Of a stretch of DNA of 64,000 nucleotides, positions 30,186 through 41,184 are shown one piece after another. Source of the DNA: Pseudoips prasinana (lineage: Eukaryota > Arthropoda > Insecta > Lepidoptera > Nolidae); the NCBI GenBank assembly GCA_951640165.1, contig OX621256.1, forward strand, positions 9,176,001 through 9,240,000. Reading direction: 5' to 3'. The notes below the pieces were generated by a model. The model worked only from the letters and a program-made list of their open reading frames with translations, did not search any database and had not been told where the DNA came from. Position 1 is the first letter of the stretch. Each line of letters starts with the position of its first letter. The position numbers were made by a program, and so were the translations under genes.

Positions 30186-31885
30186 CTAGCTGGTGCCCGC
30201 GACTTTGTCCGCGACAATTTTGAATGATGACCAATGTAACTACTTACTTCTAGCTTAATCTAAAAAATATAACTTTTAAAACAAATAAGAAATATAAATT
30301 GAATAAAACCTAACCTATAAATAACCTTACTAAGAAATAAATGAAAGACTACTTTGCTACTGTTATTTACAAAAAGGACCCGATATCATCAAGCAAAAAT
30401 CAAAGAATACATATCAATTGTCCTTAAGTAAGTTAAATAAAGTAAAATAATAATCAACGATGCATTAATCACAAAGGTAACTTCCATTAGATTAGGTTGC
30501 GACATTTTGTGAATGAAACCATAGCGCGATCTAAAACGACGATTACGCGATCTACTAACAATAATATAAACTTGTAAAGCGGTTAAATTAAGATGTGTGC
30601 ATATATTTTGGGTGAGATTTAGGCGATCATCTATTGATTCAGTTTTGGACTACCTTTTATTTCAAGCATTTATTTATTTTATCCGATATGCCAATTAAGT
30701 TCCGCGATCTGAAACGACATTAACGCCATCTAGTTACAAAATAGTGAACTTGTAGATCAGTAAAATTAAGATGATGTTTTTTGGGTGCGATCATCTCGAC
30801 ACCAACAATTTTATACTACGCTAACTCGAATTTTAGATAAATTCGTTTTTTAACCCAATTTGATTAAAATGTCCTTTTTTTTAATTTGTTATAAAATTTA
30901 CCAAAAAAAAGAAGTTACAGATCTTATAAAACGCTAAATCTTTACTTAGACGACAACGACCACGACATTTTAAGCTACTTGGCATAAGAAACTAATTTTA
31001 TAAAATTTGAGTTTGCTTAAATTGTTGGTGGCGATCTATTGAATCAGTTTAGGATTACCTTTTTTTAACAACAAATTATTCCCTGGATTGCTTTATTTTT
31101 AACTGAAAGACCAAATACCAATTTGCATGCGTTTAACTAAAAAAATACAGACTTTCATACAAACTTACATCATCTATTCTAGTCGTCCTTAGGGGTGGAA
31201 TTTCCAAAAATCCTGAAATATATATTTATAATTTTTAAATGAAAGGCCATTCACCAATTTTCATGCGTTTACCTCAAAATTGTCACATTTTTCATACAAA
31301 CTTACATCCCCTATTTGTGACCCTTAGGGGTGGAATTCTCGGAAATCCTGAAATAATATTTTTTTATTTTTAACTGAACGGCCAAATACCAATTTTCATT
31401 TGTTTAAATTCAAAAATGTCGCATTTTTCATACAAATTTACATCACCTATTTTACGCTCTTGGGGCTGGAATTTCCATAAATGCTGAAATACATATTTTT
31501 TATTTTTAACTAAAAGGCCAAATAGCAATTTTCATGAGTTTAACCTAAAAATTGTCACATTTTCCATACAAACTTACATCCCCTATTTTTCGCCCTTGAG
31601 GGTGGAATTTCCAAAAACCCTGAAATACGTGATTTTTTATTTTTTACTGGAAGGCCAAATACCAATTTTTATGCCTTAAACTTCAAAAACAGCAAAGTTT
31701 CATACTAACTTAGCGCCCCTGTTTTACCCCCTTAGGGGTTGAATTTCGAAAAATCCTTCCTTATTCCTTGTCTACATTATAAAGCAAACATTTGTGCAAA
31801 ATTCCAGCTTTCTAGGTCCAAGGGTTTGGGCTGGGCGTTGATGAGTCAGTCAGTCAGTCAGGACTTGTCTTTTTATTTATATAGA
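30186..31885 (-). mobile_element. Non-autonomous Helitron, family B (1.7 kb)
   Basis: On the minus strand it starts TCTATATAAATAAAAAGACA and ends in a strong hairpin (GTCGCGGACAAAGTCGCGGG) just before CACCAGCTAG. No Rep/helicase coding is visible. The 5' half holds a tandem array (next entry) and the 3' half holds further diffuse repeats around GCGATCT. The 3' ~300 bp are shared with the chimeric element at 41185. Confidence 0.8.
31095..31760 (-). repeat. ~135-bp tandem array inside the Helitron
   Basis: About five diverged units, each with GGCCAAATACCAATTTTCAT, TTCATACAAACTTACATC, CCCTTAGGGGTGGAATTTCC and AAAATCCTGAAATA in that order (plus strand). Units start near 31095, 31230, 31364, 31500 and 31637. 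Confidence 0.8.
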
Positions 31886-32617
31886 TTTTCTCAGGAAGAC
31901 CAACAGTATTTAACAACAAAATGTTTAGGATATATTCATAGGCAGCAGAAGCCATTAAGAGGTCTCCACGAGTAAATCCTGACTATTTAATAAATAATGT
32001 GTATAATAAATTAAACGTAATTAATACGAACTATCTAAATCATTATTATGTTTAACAGAAGCTCTTTTTGGAAAAATTAAGGCTGTGGACCCGCCTCACT
32101 ATTTCAGATATACCAAGTCTTAGCAGCAATTTAAGTTCATGACGCATTTATTTAAAAGTGGATATTTTAAGTCATTACCAACGGAATATGGACAATGGAT
32201 CATAATATGCAACAAATAATAATATATACATTGTTACGTGATACTTTTGGTAGTTTCCGTAGTCTGTGGTCAAATCAGAATATGTGTGGACAGCGTGAAT
32301 TCACAGTTCATGGCGCAAATATATTTTTCCCGCATAAATAAAAATATTCTTACTTATTGTGATCCATATTCTGTTGGTAACGAATTAAAAATATTACTAC
32401 CTACTTAACACATGTGCTCAATTTGCTTCCTACGTCATTTTCAGGAATTTACTAGACTGTAGTCAGGTGGTTATTCAGCCTCTTTCTTCCACGAGGTATA
32501 CAATCTCCCTGAGTGTAAATATCAGTCAGCTAGCTATTAATTAGCTACATAAAATAAAAACAACTAAAGACCTACACCTTAAAAACAAGTAAATCATCCT
32601 CATCATCATCCTCATCA
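31886..32617. other. Gap, nothing recognised
   Basis: AT-rich; no gene or named repeat. Confidence 0.4.
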
Positions 32618-32850
32618 TGACGATCACCGTAGCCTAGTTGGTATTGCTCCTGCCTACGAAGCTGGTGGTCCTGGGTTCGAATCCCGGTAAGTGCAAATAT
32701 TTGTGTGATGAGCACGAATATTTGTTTCTGAGTCATGGATGTTTTCTATGTATATAAGTATTTATCTATATATATAAGTATGTATATCGTCGCCTGGTAC
32801 CCATAGTACAAGCTTCGCTTAGTTTGGGGCTAGGATGATCTGTGTGACAT
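32618..32850 (+). repeat. tRNA-derived SINE family 2, copy 2
   Basis: A box GTAGCCTAGTTGGTATTGCT, B box GGGTTCGAATCCC, body AAGTGCAAATATTTGTGTGA, tail TACAAGCTTCGCTTAGTTTG GGGCTAGGATG. Same family as 13652-13868. Confidence 0.85.
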
Positions 32851-32879
32851 TGTCCCCAGATATTATTAGATATTATTAT

Positions 32880-33115
32880 TATCAGCCTGATATCGTCCAC
32901 TGCTGGCCATGGCCTCCCCCAAAGGTTTCTGTAGCGTTAGCATTTGGAAGGGTTTGCCGTAGTCACCGCGCTTGACATGCAAGTTGGCGACCGCTGTTAG
33001 ATGGTACCAGTAGTATACACAGGTGGCGCTGCTGCCCGACTACAAGCTATATCCCTTAGTCGCCTTTTACGACACACGGGGTAGTCCTGTTATTCTTTCC
33101 ACGGCTTATTTAAAA
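32880..33115 (+). repeat. RTE-associated dispersed repeat
   Basis: CAGCCTGATATCGTCCACTG CTGG, CCTCCCCCAAAGG, GGTGGCGCTGCTGCCCGAC and TCGCCTTTTACGACACACGG GG. Typical of lepidopteran RTE 3' UTR sequence. Non-coding. Confidence 0.5.
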
Positions 33116-33243
33116 TAAAATAAAAATACCTACCTAGCAATAAATAAAAAAGGGTGGTTTAATCTACCTACATTGGTCTATCGCACTACAAAGATGAGCG
33201 GGATCTAAACTGTCTACGAACAAGTCAAGAAGTCAAGTAGGTA

Positions 33244-33378
33244 CAGACGCCAGCACATCAAGCTACCCCAATCTGTCAAATTTCCCCAATCGAAAGTGAA
33301 CCTTATGATTTTGGTATAAAGTAGAAAATCTATAAAAGAAATTTGACAGATTGGGGTAGCTGGATTTGCTGGCGTCTG
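33244..33378. mobile_element. TA-flanked palindromic MITE, copy 5
   Basis: 135 bp, CAGACGCCAGCACATCAAGC to GCTGGCGTCTG, TA flanks. Closest in layout to copy 1. Confidence 0.9.
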
Positions 33379-33825
33379 TACCTCGCACTATTTTCGTTAC
33401 ATGAGTTACCGGAAAGCTAAACTTTATCCCTCTGAAACGAAGTAAAATATTATTCAACGAACGTTCACCTTACGAACTGGTAACTACGTAATGGCGTTGT
33501 ACAAACTATGTATTATGCAGCACTATATATAATAGTGTTCAAAGACAGATATATCGATGCGCATATGGTTTGAACTAACTTTGATAAGAAATACTTCTGA
33601 ACACTACTCCTCGTCTAACTGTCTGCTTAAGACTAGTTTGAAATTAAATAACTGCTTACGATCAATTACTGTGTGTGAAATCACACTGTTAGGTTCGTTA
33701 TAGTGCCATCCTATGACTTAAGTTCCATTCAAAAAAGCATGTATCAACGTAAAAATGACTTTATTACGTTTGTACAGAGTAGTATTAACCATGGCAAATT
33801 TTACGATATGACGGCTTAGAGCGTA
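33379..33825. other. Gap, nothing recognised
   Basis: No gene or named repeat. Confidence 0.4.
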
Positions 33826-34020
33826 CTAGCTGTGCCCCGCGGTTTTACCCGCGCTAAACTTAATAAATTATAGAATATGTGTTAAACCAGGGTGTCAGCT
33901 CACTCCATACCAAATTTAATTAAAATCGCTCCAGCCGTTTAGACGTCAAGAAGTAAGAAACATGCACACTCACACACTCACAAACTTTCGGCTTTATAAT
34001 ACTAGTGTGATGTAAGCAGT
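33826..34020 (-). mobile_element. Non-autonomous Helitron, family C copy 2
   Basis: Reverse orientation of 28129-28319: plus strand begins CTAGCTGTGCCCCGCGG and ends TTTATAATACTAGTGTGA. Flanked by A and T. Confidence 0.85.
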
Positions 34021-34167
34021 ATACCTCTAATATCAGGTGCTCTTGAAATGGTGTGCTGCGTTTTCAGAGTAACTAGATACCTAGCACATACGTTCTAGCT
34101 ACAGGAACAGGGAAGTGGTTGTCAAACATGTACACTGGCCTATGCCAGTGTACATTTTAATAATATG

Positions 34168-34696
34168 AATGTCCTGGGACATTATACACTCACGGCCAAC
34201 GATTCCCAAACTAAGCAGAGCTTGTACTATGGAAACCAGATAACTGATATATGTACTACATATACAACTTTTCTATTGTAAACACATACTTATATAGATA
34301 ACTAGCTGTGCCCCGCGGTTATACCCGCGTTAAACTTTATAAATTATCACAGCTCCTCCCCCGTAGGCGATAGCGTGATAATATGTAGCCTATATGTTGA
34401 CCCGACCTCTTAGTAATTCATGCAAAATTCGAAGTAAATCCATGCAGTACTTTTTGAGTTTAGCTCGTAAATACATACAGACAAACGGACAAACAGACAA
34501 AAATTCTAACAACTATTTATTGGGTTCGCTATCGATTGTAGATCACGCCCCAAGCAACCTTTAAAAAAAAATTCAATGTACAGTTTTGACTTTCCTACGA
34601 TTTTATTATATGTATAGATTAGCCGCAGACTCAGGACTAACAGATATGTTCATATGCACACAAATATCTGTCCTGGATACGACTTGAACCTACGAC
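34168..34696 (-). repeat. tRNA-derived SINE family 1, interrupted by a Helitron
   Basis: The distal part (TCCCAAACTAAGCAGAGCTT GTACTATGG...TATATAGATA) is at 34168-34301. The proximal part with the B-box complement (TCCTGGATACGACTTGAACC) is at 34620-34696. Between them sits the family A Helitron 34302-34618. The two parts join as in the uninterrupted copies. Confidence 0.75.
34302..34618 (-). mobile_element. Non-autonomous Helitron, family A copy 3
   Basis: Complete copy, CTAGCTGTGCCCCGCGG on the left and TTATTATATGTATAGA on the right (plus strand), inserted in a SINE between A and T. A dated, nested insertion. Confidence 0.9.
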
Positions 34697-34941
34697 CAGG
34701 GGCTCTACCGGCTAAGTCGCCGAACATCTTTTTCGTGAATGGCGTTCAAATAAAAAAGTTTAAATATGACTAATCAATTGTTAAATCGGCTTCAACGTTG
34801 ACAATCGATTTCGGACCATTTATGACGTCTCATGTGGTCATTGAAGCCGATTTAACGATTGATTAAGTCATTTTTAACCTTTATTTAATTGAATGCCATT
34901 CACGAAAACGATGTTCGGCGACTTAGCCGGTAGAGCCCCTG
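34697..34941. repeat. ~100-bp imperfect inverted repeat with 45-bp loop
   Basis: Arms 34697-34795 and 34841-34941 share CAGGGGCTCTACCGGCTAAG and TTAAATCGGCTTCAA in inverted orientation at roughly 88 percent by eye. The outer arm joins the SINE at 34696 where the tRNA A box would be (CTACCGGCTAAGTCGC), so one arm may derive from a SINE head. Confidence 0.75.
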
Positions 34942-35329
34942 CGCGCTGCGGCGCGAAAGGTAAGTACCTACCAGCCACGCAAACAGGGTGATGTCTTGGG
35001 GATGTATCACTTCTGCGGATGACGCCTTCTCCTCTGGTAACCCTTATAATAAGCACAGCCGACTCAAAACATACAACTCAGAAGCAGGTAAGTTCCCCAA
35101 CGGGAAAAATATTTAACTTTACTTATGCAGTAGGTAGGGAAGGACTCAATAATCGCTGTCGTAGTATAATTGGTAGACCGAACAATCTTACGATGACCTC
35201 CGTAATGAATCCAATTTTCATGTCATCGCTCATGAACGATCAAACAAGGAAGCTAATCAGAGTGAATGGCTTAGAAGCTTACATAATATTAATCATTTAA
35301 TGTTGTGTTTCCGAGTGTGAGTAAGGTCG
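34942..35329. other. Gap, nothing recognised
   Basis: A 93-codon plus-strand frame (35019-35300) has no recognisable domain. No named repeat. Confidence 0.4.
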
Positions 35330-35487
35330 CCAGAGCTCATTGGGGTTGGGGGAGGGACAGCAACACTTGTTTGCTGACTCTCAAAGGGCGGCAACGCACC
35401 CGCGACACCTCTGGTCATGGACGGCGGTGATCACTTACCATCAGGTGACCCATTTGCTCCTTCGTCGCCTTCTGATATAAAAAAATG
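35330..35487 (+). repeat. LINE/SINE 3' end, GATCACTTACCATCAGGTGA type
   Basis: Contains GGCGGTGATCACTTACCATC AGGTGACCCATTTGCTCC and ends in an A-run after GATAT. A very common lepidopteran retroposon 3' end. No coding part. Confidence 0.6.
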
Positions 35488-35559
35488 CTATTCGCAGGTA
35501 CTACATAGCGATTTATAATAGTATCTAAAAACTTGCAGTAGGTAGGTACTTGTACCGGC

Positions 35560-35945
35560 GCTGGGAAGTAATCCCAGCGCGAGAGAGTATGCGGGGCACC
35601 CGGCTGGGTGCCGCCCTAGGGATCGCTGGCGTTTGAAGGAGGGGAACTCCACTCGTCTTGTCCCTAGAAGAGGTAATCTGCTGTAGCTCAGGTTGCCTAA
35701 ACACGCTGGTGCATGCGGGGGAGGGGGGCAGGCATCAAAGCCCCTTCCCCTTCCCGGGTGAGAGTCTCGCAGAGGCTGCAGTGCACGTCGAGGGTACTGG
35801 TGTGATCGTTCACGAGTACCCAGAGCCCCCGCTACAAGCCCTGTGAGGCTGGCTACCGTGGTGGTTTTAGTGGGGAGTCCTACATACCCAGTCGCCTCCC
35901 CAAGCGACGGACATGCGGCATTTCCACCACGTAAAAATAAAAAAT
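35560..35945 (+). repeat. GC-rich LINE 3' UTR fragment
   Basis: The last 100 bases (ACCGTGGTGGTTTTAGTGGG ... TTTCCACCACGTA plus A-rich tail) match the poly(A) insert at 28474-28642. Upstream GC-rich sequence (GCGCGAGAGAGTATGCGGGG) probably belongs to the same copy. Confidence 0.6.
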
Positions 35946-36547
35946 CCGGCCAAGTGCGAGTCGGACTCGCCCATGAAGGGTTCCGTAGCAGCAAGTATTT
36001 CAGTTGATTAAATGAAAGCAAATTGTGGTTTACGATTTATGACGTATTAAAAAAACTACTTGCTAGATCTCGTTCGAACCAATTTTCGTTGTTAGTTTGT
36101 ATGGTAATGTACATCATATATTTTTTTTAGTTTTATCATTCTCTTACTTTAGAAATTACAGGGGGGGGGGGGGATACTCATTTTACCACTTTGGAAGTGT
36201 CTCTCGCACAAACTATTCAGTTTAGAAAAAAATGATATTAGAAACCTCAATATCATTTTTGAAGATCTATCCATATACACCCCACATGTATGGGGCCGAT
36301 GAAAAATTTTTTTTTGAGTATCCGTTCTATGTATGGTGGCCCCCCAAAATTATTGTTCGTTTTCTATTTTTGTGTAAAAATCTAAATGCGGTTCACCGAA
36401 TACATCTACTTACCAAATTTCAACAGTATGGCTCTTATAGTTTCGGAAAAAAGTGGCTGTGACATACGGACGGATGGACAGACAGACAGGCATGACGAAT
36501 CTATAAGGGTTCCGTTTTTTGCCATTTGGCTACGGAACCCTAAAAAA
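35946..36547 (-). mobile_element. GGGTTCCGT element, long form copy 2
   Basis: Reverse of 24124-24738. It shares the poly-G/poly-C tract (14 G at ~36162), TTTCGGAAAAAAGTGGCTGT and GGTTCCGTTTTTTGCCATTT. Non-coding. It starts where the LINE tail at 35945 ends. Confidence 0.8.
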
Positions 36548-36556
36548 AGGTAGGTA

Positions 36557-36617
36557 CTTAAAGGAGGCGCCTGACGAAATTAAATAGTAACGCATTAATT
36601 GCGTCAGGCGCCTTCTA
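36557..36617. repeat. Hairpin GGCGCCTGAC
   Basis: AAAGGAGGCGCCTGACGAAA pairs with GCGTCAGGCGCCTTCTAA across ~20 nt with a few mismatches. Perhaps a MITE remnant. Confidence 0.5.
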
Positions 36618-36867
36618 AATACTGGTATGCGTGACAATGTTACATAATCGTTCTAATAGCTTACATAAACATTATACAGCAACCCATTCCAAGAGCACCA
36701 TAGAGCGTATTCCCTGTGTATTTAAAGAATTATCATAATCGGTTCACAAGCACCGGAGTAATCACATAACGAAAAAAAATGTAGAGTTGAATTTAAGCAA
36801 CGTCGTTGCGTTAAGTAGGTAAATGAAGCATCGAATGGAATGTATAAATTCGAGTCCAATCAGCACG

Positions 36868-37045
36868 GTGCGGTAGCGGAGTGGTTAAAGTACGTGAGGC
36901 CATACCCCGTGGCTCCTCTCCCCTATATATACATATTATTATAATAACTTACGCTCAGACACAAAACATATAATAGTATTTATCTCACAAAGATTTGTCC
37001 CCAGGATTGAACCCACGACCTCAGCTTAATAGTCAGGGTCACTAA
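36868..37045. repeat. SINE fragments, both orientations
   Basis: GTGCGGTAGCGGAGTGGTTA AAG (plus, A-box-like) and CCAGGATTGAACCCACGACC (complement of a B box, minus) suggest two partial tRNA-type SINEs joined head to head. Confidence 0.4.
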
Positions 37046-37050
37046 TTACT

Positions 37051-37310
37051 TTTGGAACGAAGTTCCTTATCGCGCGTTGCGAAAAGGGGCTAGACGGAAA
37101 AAATTAAGACGAAAAGTTGTAACGACACTTTTTGCTTCTTTTTATTGCTAAAATTAAGCCTGCTGATTAAGTTTATATTACATTATATTTGTTAATAATA
37201 AAAAAAATATTATTGAAACTTAAAAAAAAATGTTATTACAATTCCTTCACTAATTAATCGAAGGAAACTTCGTTCCATCCGGGTGTCCCTTGACATCTCT
37301 CAAGTTTTTT
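37051..37310 (-). mobile_element. CTTCGTTCC MITE, copy 1
   Basis: TTTGGAACGAAGTTCCTTAT CGCG at one end and GGATGGAACGAAG-type sequence (reverse) next to GGGTGTCCCTTGACA at the other. Opposite orientation to 40001-40291. GGAACGAAG and CTTCGTTCC form sub-terminal inverted repeats. The centre is AT-rich. Confidence 0.7.
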
Positions 37311-37774
37311 TTTATAAAGCAGAAGGAATGCTTACATATGTCACCCGCAAAAGGTCTGCCATTTAAACTTAGGATCACATTATCTTATTGCAAGTAAAAG
37401 CCAACGCGGAGTCGATATATACTTGTTTAGTCGCAAAAGCTACCTATATAACAAAAAAGTAAAAACTAGGATAGCAGAAAGAATGACGCAATCTTTGGTA
37501 CTTTTTTTTGCGTCGCATTCGTGTGAGTATTTCGCTCACGTATTGTATGTGCCGCATTCAGACTCCGTCATTTTAACCGTTTTCACAAAAGACTATGTCT
37601 TCTTTCTATGATATTTCCGTAGTCTTTGAGGAGCACGTGATTTTTCTTTCAGTGTCACTGAGTTCTACAAATACATGAAAATTATTATTAAATTTTGATA
37701 TTTATCAAAATGCACTTACTACTTACCTTTAGACAAATTTGAACTCAAAACTGGAAATAAAATTAAACTACCTA
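37311..37774. other. Gap, nothing recognised
   Basis: A 62-codon frame (37423-37611) has no recognisable domain. Confidence 0.4.
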
Positions 37775-37904
37775 CACAGCACATCCAGCTACCTCAATCT
37801 GTCAAATTTCTTTTAAAGATTTTCAACTTTATCACATAAGCATAAGGTTCACTTTCAATTGGGGAAATTTGACAGATTTGGGTAGCTTGATGTGCTGGCG
37901 TCTG
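37775..37904. mobile_element. TA-flanked palindromic MITE, copy 6
   Basis: Left terminus shortened (CACAGCACATCC, about five bases lost), right terminus GATGTGCTGGCGTCTG intact, TA on both sides. Confidence 0.8.
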
Positions 37905-38245
37905 TACATATATTTAGGAGGATGTACGTAGGTACACGCTGTAAATAGGTATCACTAGATCTAGAGTCAGTCCTATTGTGTTATTAAGCTATTGTATAAG
38001 GGATAACGAACAAGTTAAAGAAAATCTCGAAGTGTCCGTACTATCTGGTATAAAGCTAAAATACAATTGGATTGAACAGAACTGTTTCCAATAAAACTGA
38101 GTGTCAATTGGATATTTATTTCACACGAGGACTCCGCGCGCGCTATGTGAACAAACATGAAAACATATTGCTCGTATTATCTTGAATCTTGGGTAGTATT
38201 TAACTGCTTTAATGCCAAAATAAATAAAATCGACATTATAATTAA

Positions 38246-38508
38246 GGCTGATTTCAGAGTCGCGCGCGCGAGCGGCGCCGGCCAAACGCGCGCGCTTACA
38301 ATTACACTAGATAGTAGTTGCGTTTCATAGTCACGCAGTTCACACGCGCCGCCGCGGCGCCGGTGACACGCGCGCCGTCGGCCAGCGCTGCCCGAACTCC
38401 TCTACTGGCAGCTAGCGTTTCAGAGTGACGCGTCTCGCACGCGCCGCTGTTGAGACGCGCTGGCGCTGGCCGCCGGCGCGTGCCGCGCGCGTCTCTCTGA
38501 AATCAGCC
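38246..38508 (+). mobile_element. CpG-rich TWA-flanked MITE, copy 1
   Basis: Terminal inverted repeat GGCTGATTTCAGAGT / CTCTGAAATCAGCC with a 3-bp TAA duplication (38243-38245, 38509-38511), as in PIF/Harbinger elements. The 263-bp interior is extremely CpG-rich (runs of CGCGCG, GGCGCCGG) and contains internal copies of GCGTTTCANAGTNACGCG. Reverse copy at 49621-49877. Confidence 0.9.
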
Positions 38509-38511
38509 TAA

Positions 38512-39707
38512 GAGTGACTTGAGGAGCTAACATAGTGAAAAATAGTAACTGGTAAGTCACGTAATAATTTTAGGTCATATAATATTACAAAGGGGCTTCA
38601 GACTTATATTAATATTCGTTTTTAGTTAATATTAGTTAGTTGGTTAATGTAAGTTAATTTTATTTAGTTATTTACCTGAATTACGCAACAATTCATATTT
38701 AAGTATTATTATATAATTTAATTCATAATTAAAAATAACTAATATTTAATCTAATCTATTAAGACTAAATCATTAAATGTCACTTTTTAATTTTTACTAC
38801 ATTCAAAACTGTTCAGGTAGGTATTCAATAGTGCACGCTGTGGCTTCCTATATTTGGAGGAACAAATTGGAAAAAACCATGTATCCTTTTAATGAACGAA
38901 TTGTATTGCGTGTATTCTTTGTTGGAGGTCCATTAATAAAAATAAATAAATTTCGGCCAAAAGTTTTGACCAATTGGTGAAATTCGCCTATTAAGATGAC
39001 CTCCTGAAGAGGACGGTCCTAATAGTAACTTAAGTTCATAAAGTATTGCTATTTATTAGCAAGTGGATTGTTAGTATGAATAATTTTGATTCTGGTGTAT
39101 TCTCGCAGTTCAAATCTCACCTAACCTATTGCTCTAGAAGCTAAAGACATTTTCAATTACGCCCGGGTAAATTTGATATGTAATCAGTATATTTGATTTG
39201 AAAATTATGTAATTTGATAAATATAGATCGTTGGATGATAAGTTCATTGATATGCATTTAAATTTTTTCCTTTATTTTCACCTCATTTGAATTTATTTAT
39301 TAGTCATTACCTGGAAGACAAAGGAATCTCGGTCCTATATAAAAAAAATCTATAAATGCATTACCGTACTGAAGACGCAGACGACGCTACAGATGAACTG
39401 CTGAGGTCACGCTCCGCAGTTCATTTGTAGCGTCTGAGGAGTACATGTGACCATGCGTAATACTATCGTACTTCATTACGTTTTACCATTTATATACGCT
39501 CTCTTTTACTCAACTTTGTAACTCATGCAACGAAATTGCCTAACCGAGGCGCGTCCTTAAAATGTTGCTCTTATTTTGCACCATTCAGGTTTTAACAAAT
39601 AACAAGGATTTGACTTGTTAACGAGTTTCAACGAAAATCGATACTGACAGTGACATGCTATTGGTATAGGTTATAGATTATTCAGTTCAAACCTGTGGGA
39701 CCACATT
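38512..39707. other. Gap, no gene
   Basis: A 67-codon frame (38777-38980) has no recognisable domain. At ~39380-39435 an imperfect hairpin ACGCTACAGATGAACTG / CAGTTCATTTGTAGCGT is present. Otherwise unassigned. Confidence 0.4.
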
Positions 39708-39905
39708 TTTTTTAAAGATAACGCCCGCATTAGTCAATTTAATCCCTGTGTCGCGGGGTACTTTACAAACATATAATAGACGGACACAAATTACATCCAG
39801 ACTCAGAACAACTATTTATGGGTCACACAAATAGTAGTCCGGCGCGGGACTCGAACCCGCGACACGAAGAGGCGAGGCGACTGTCTTAGCCGCTGCGCCA
39901 TAAGT
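39708..39905 (-). repeat. tRNA-derived SINE family 3, copy 2
   Basis: Nearly identical to 26805-26998 over its whole length. B box complement GGGACTCGAACCCGCGAC and A box complement TCTTAGCCGCTGCGCC are clear. Confidence 0.85.
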
Positions 39906-40000
39906 GCAGTCAATTGAAACACTTCTTTGGGTGATTGTCATATTGTGAAGTTTATAATTCGCGATAAACGTGCCTTTGAATAATGTTTAAAAGTTACACC

Positions 40001-40291
40001 AAAAACTTGAGAGGTGTCAAGGGACACCCGGATGGAACGAAGTTATTTCTTATTATTTATTATGTACCTAAAACCTGTATACACTCAACAACAATGATCG
40101 TCACCACACCACACTGTTCAATGCGAAATATGAATGAAAATATCTGGCTAGCTTTCTATAAGAGAGAGAGAGAGACAGACAGAGAAACATGCGCACGCCG
40201 CACAGCTACAAAAAGTGTCGTGACAACTTTTCGTAAGAATTTTTCCGTCTAACCCCCTTTCACAACGCGCGATAAGGAACTTCGTTCCAAA
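40001..40291 (+). mobile_element. CTTCGTTCC MITE, copy 2
   Basis: AAAACTTGAGAGGTGTCAAG GGACACCCGGATGGAACGAAG at left, AAGGAACTTCGTTCCAAA at right. A GA-repeat and different central sequence show internal divergence from copy 1. Confidence 0.7.
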
Positions 40292-40329
40292 CGTATTATA
40301 ATTCAAAGTGTAGATGTTTCAGTTGAATA

Positions 40330-40455
40330 ATACCCGTGGGGATGTCGACAGCCCTACTAACGGGTCACACGCGTGCCAGCCCTACGAGGCGACACCGTTA
40401 CCTCCTTCTTTTTTATCCGGTGAAACAATGCAAAGCGTAAACGTCACGTTAAAAA
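40330..40455 (+). repeat. Jockey-type LINE 3' end fragment
   Basis: ATCCGGTGAAACAATGCAAA and AACGTCACGTTAAAAAAAC parallel the end of the Jockey 3' UTR at 22460-22520. Short, diverged, non-coding. Confidence 0.5.
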
Positions 40456-40571
40456 AACACTCCTTTTTCTTTCCAGTCAATTAAGCGCACCGAACGCACG
40501 TCTTCTTATCATAAATAAATTTGTTTTAAATTATTAATTTACTTCAGTTTAAGTAATGCAGAAAATGTCTC

Positions 40572-40700
40572 AAGAAAGGCCGGCGAGCATGTTTGAGGAA
40601 TATAATGACAGTAAACAAGGCAAAAGAGGTGTGCAAAGTTCGTGAAAAAAGAAAATCCTTTGTCTCTACCTACCACTCCGGGAAACAGGCAACTGATCGA
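40572..40700 (+). repeat. RTE 3' end fragment
   Basis: GAATATAATGACAGTAAACA AGGCAAAAGAGGTGTG and GGGAAACAGGC match 57133-57267. This stretch is the end of an RTE reading frame and its 3' UTR. Confidence 0.55.
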
Positions 40701-40899
40701 GTCTATAATGGTGTAATATATACCCTATGTGCAGTTACAGGTGCAAATCTACAGTTACTAAATGGCTTCAGCTAAAGATATACACAGACACTGAAGACCT
40801 TCTCACCCTGTCCGTTCTGTAAACCTGACAGAAACAGAAATAAACACTACACGATCATGAATCCTACACTACATGTACACTACTAATACACTACAAATT

Positions 40900-41150
40900 T
40901 ACAATCACATATATTTATCTCTATTATGTACAGATGTCGAGGCTCCTATGTAAAATTTTTGCTACTGGCTACGTTTGTTAAATATATTATCTACGTTTAC
41001 TTTTAGCTTAAACTATGTGTCAGAGCCCTGGTACCCATAACTCAAGTTAAATCTTATCATGGGTACCAGAGTTCAATTCTATTTTTGTCACTATTTAAAA
41101 GCTGTGTAAATTGTGCACTTTTTTGTGGGAAATAAATTATTCTTATTCTT
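40900..41150 (+). repeat. LINE 3' UTR with TTATTC-type tail
   Basis: Ends GGGAAATAAATTATTCTTATTC TTAT. Its tail resembles that of the minus-strand fragment at 16545. A CTGGTACCCAT ... ATGGGTACCAG hairpin lies at ~41030-41070. Confidence 0.45.
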
Positions 41151-41184
41151 ATATGTATAATTTATCGTAAGATTTTATAGTATA

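Noticed and set aside
31095..31760. CRISPR-like array
   Set aside because: Units are ~135 bp, diverged along their whole length without unique spacers, and lie inside a Helitron in a eukaryotic genome.
35488..36021. 177-codon minus-strand frame
   Set aside because: It spans a GC-rich LINE 3' UTR and the start of the GGGTTCCGT element, both repeats; no domain and low-complexity Pro/Arg/Gly composition.
38246..38508. CpG island promoter of a host gene
   Set aside because: Inverted termini, a TAA duplication and a second copy inserted in a LINE show it is a MITE.
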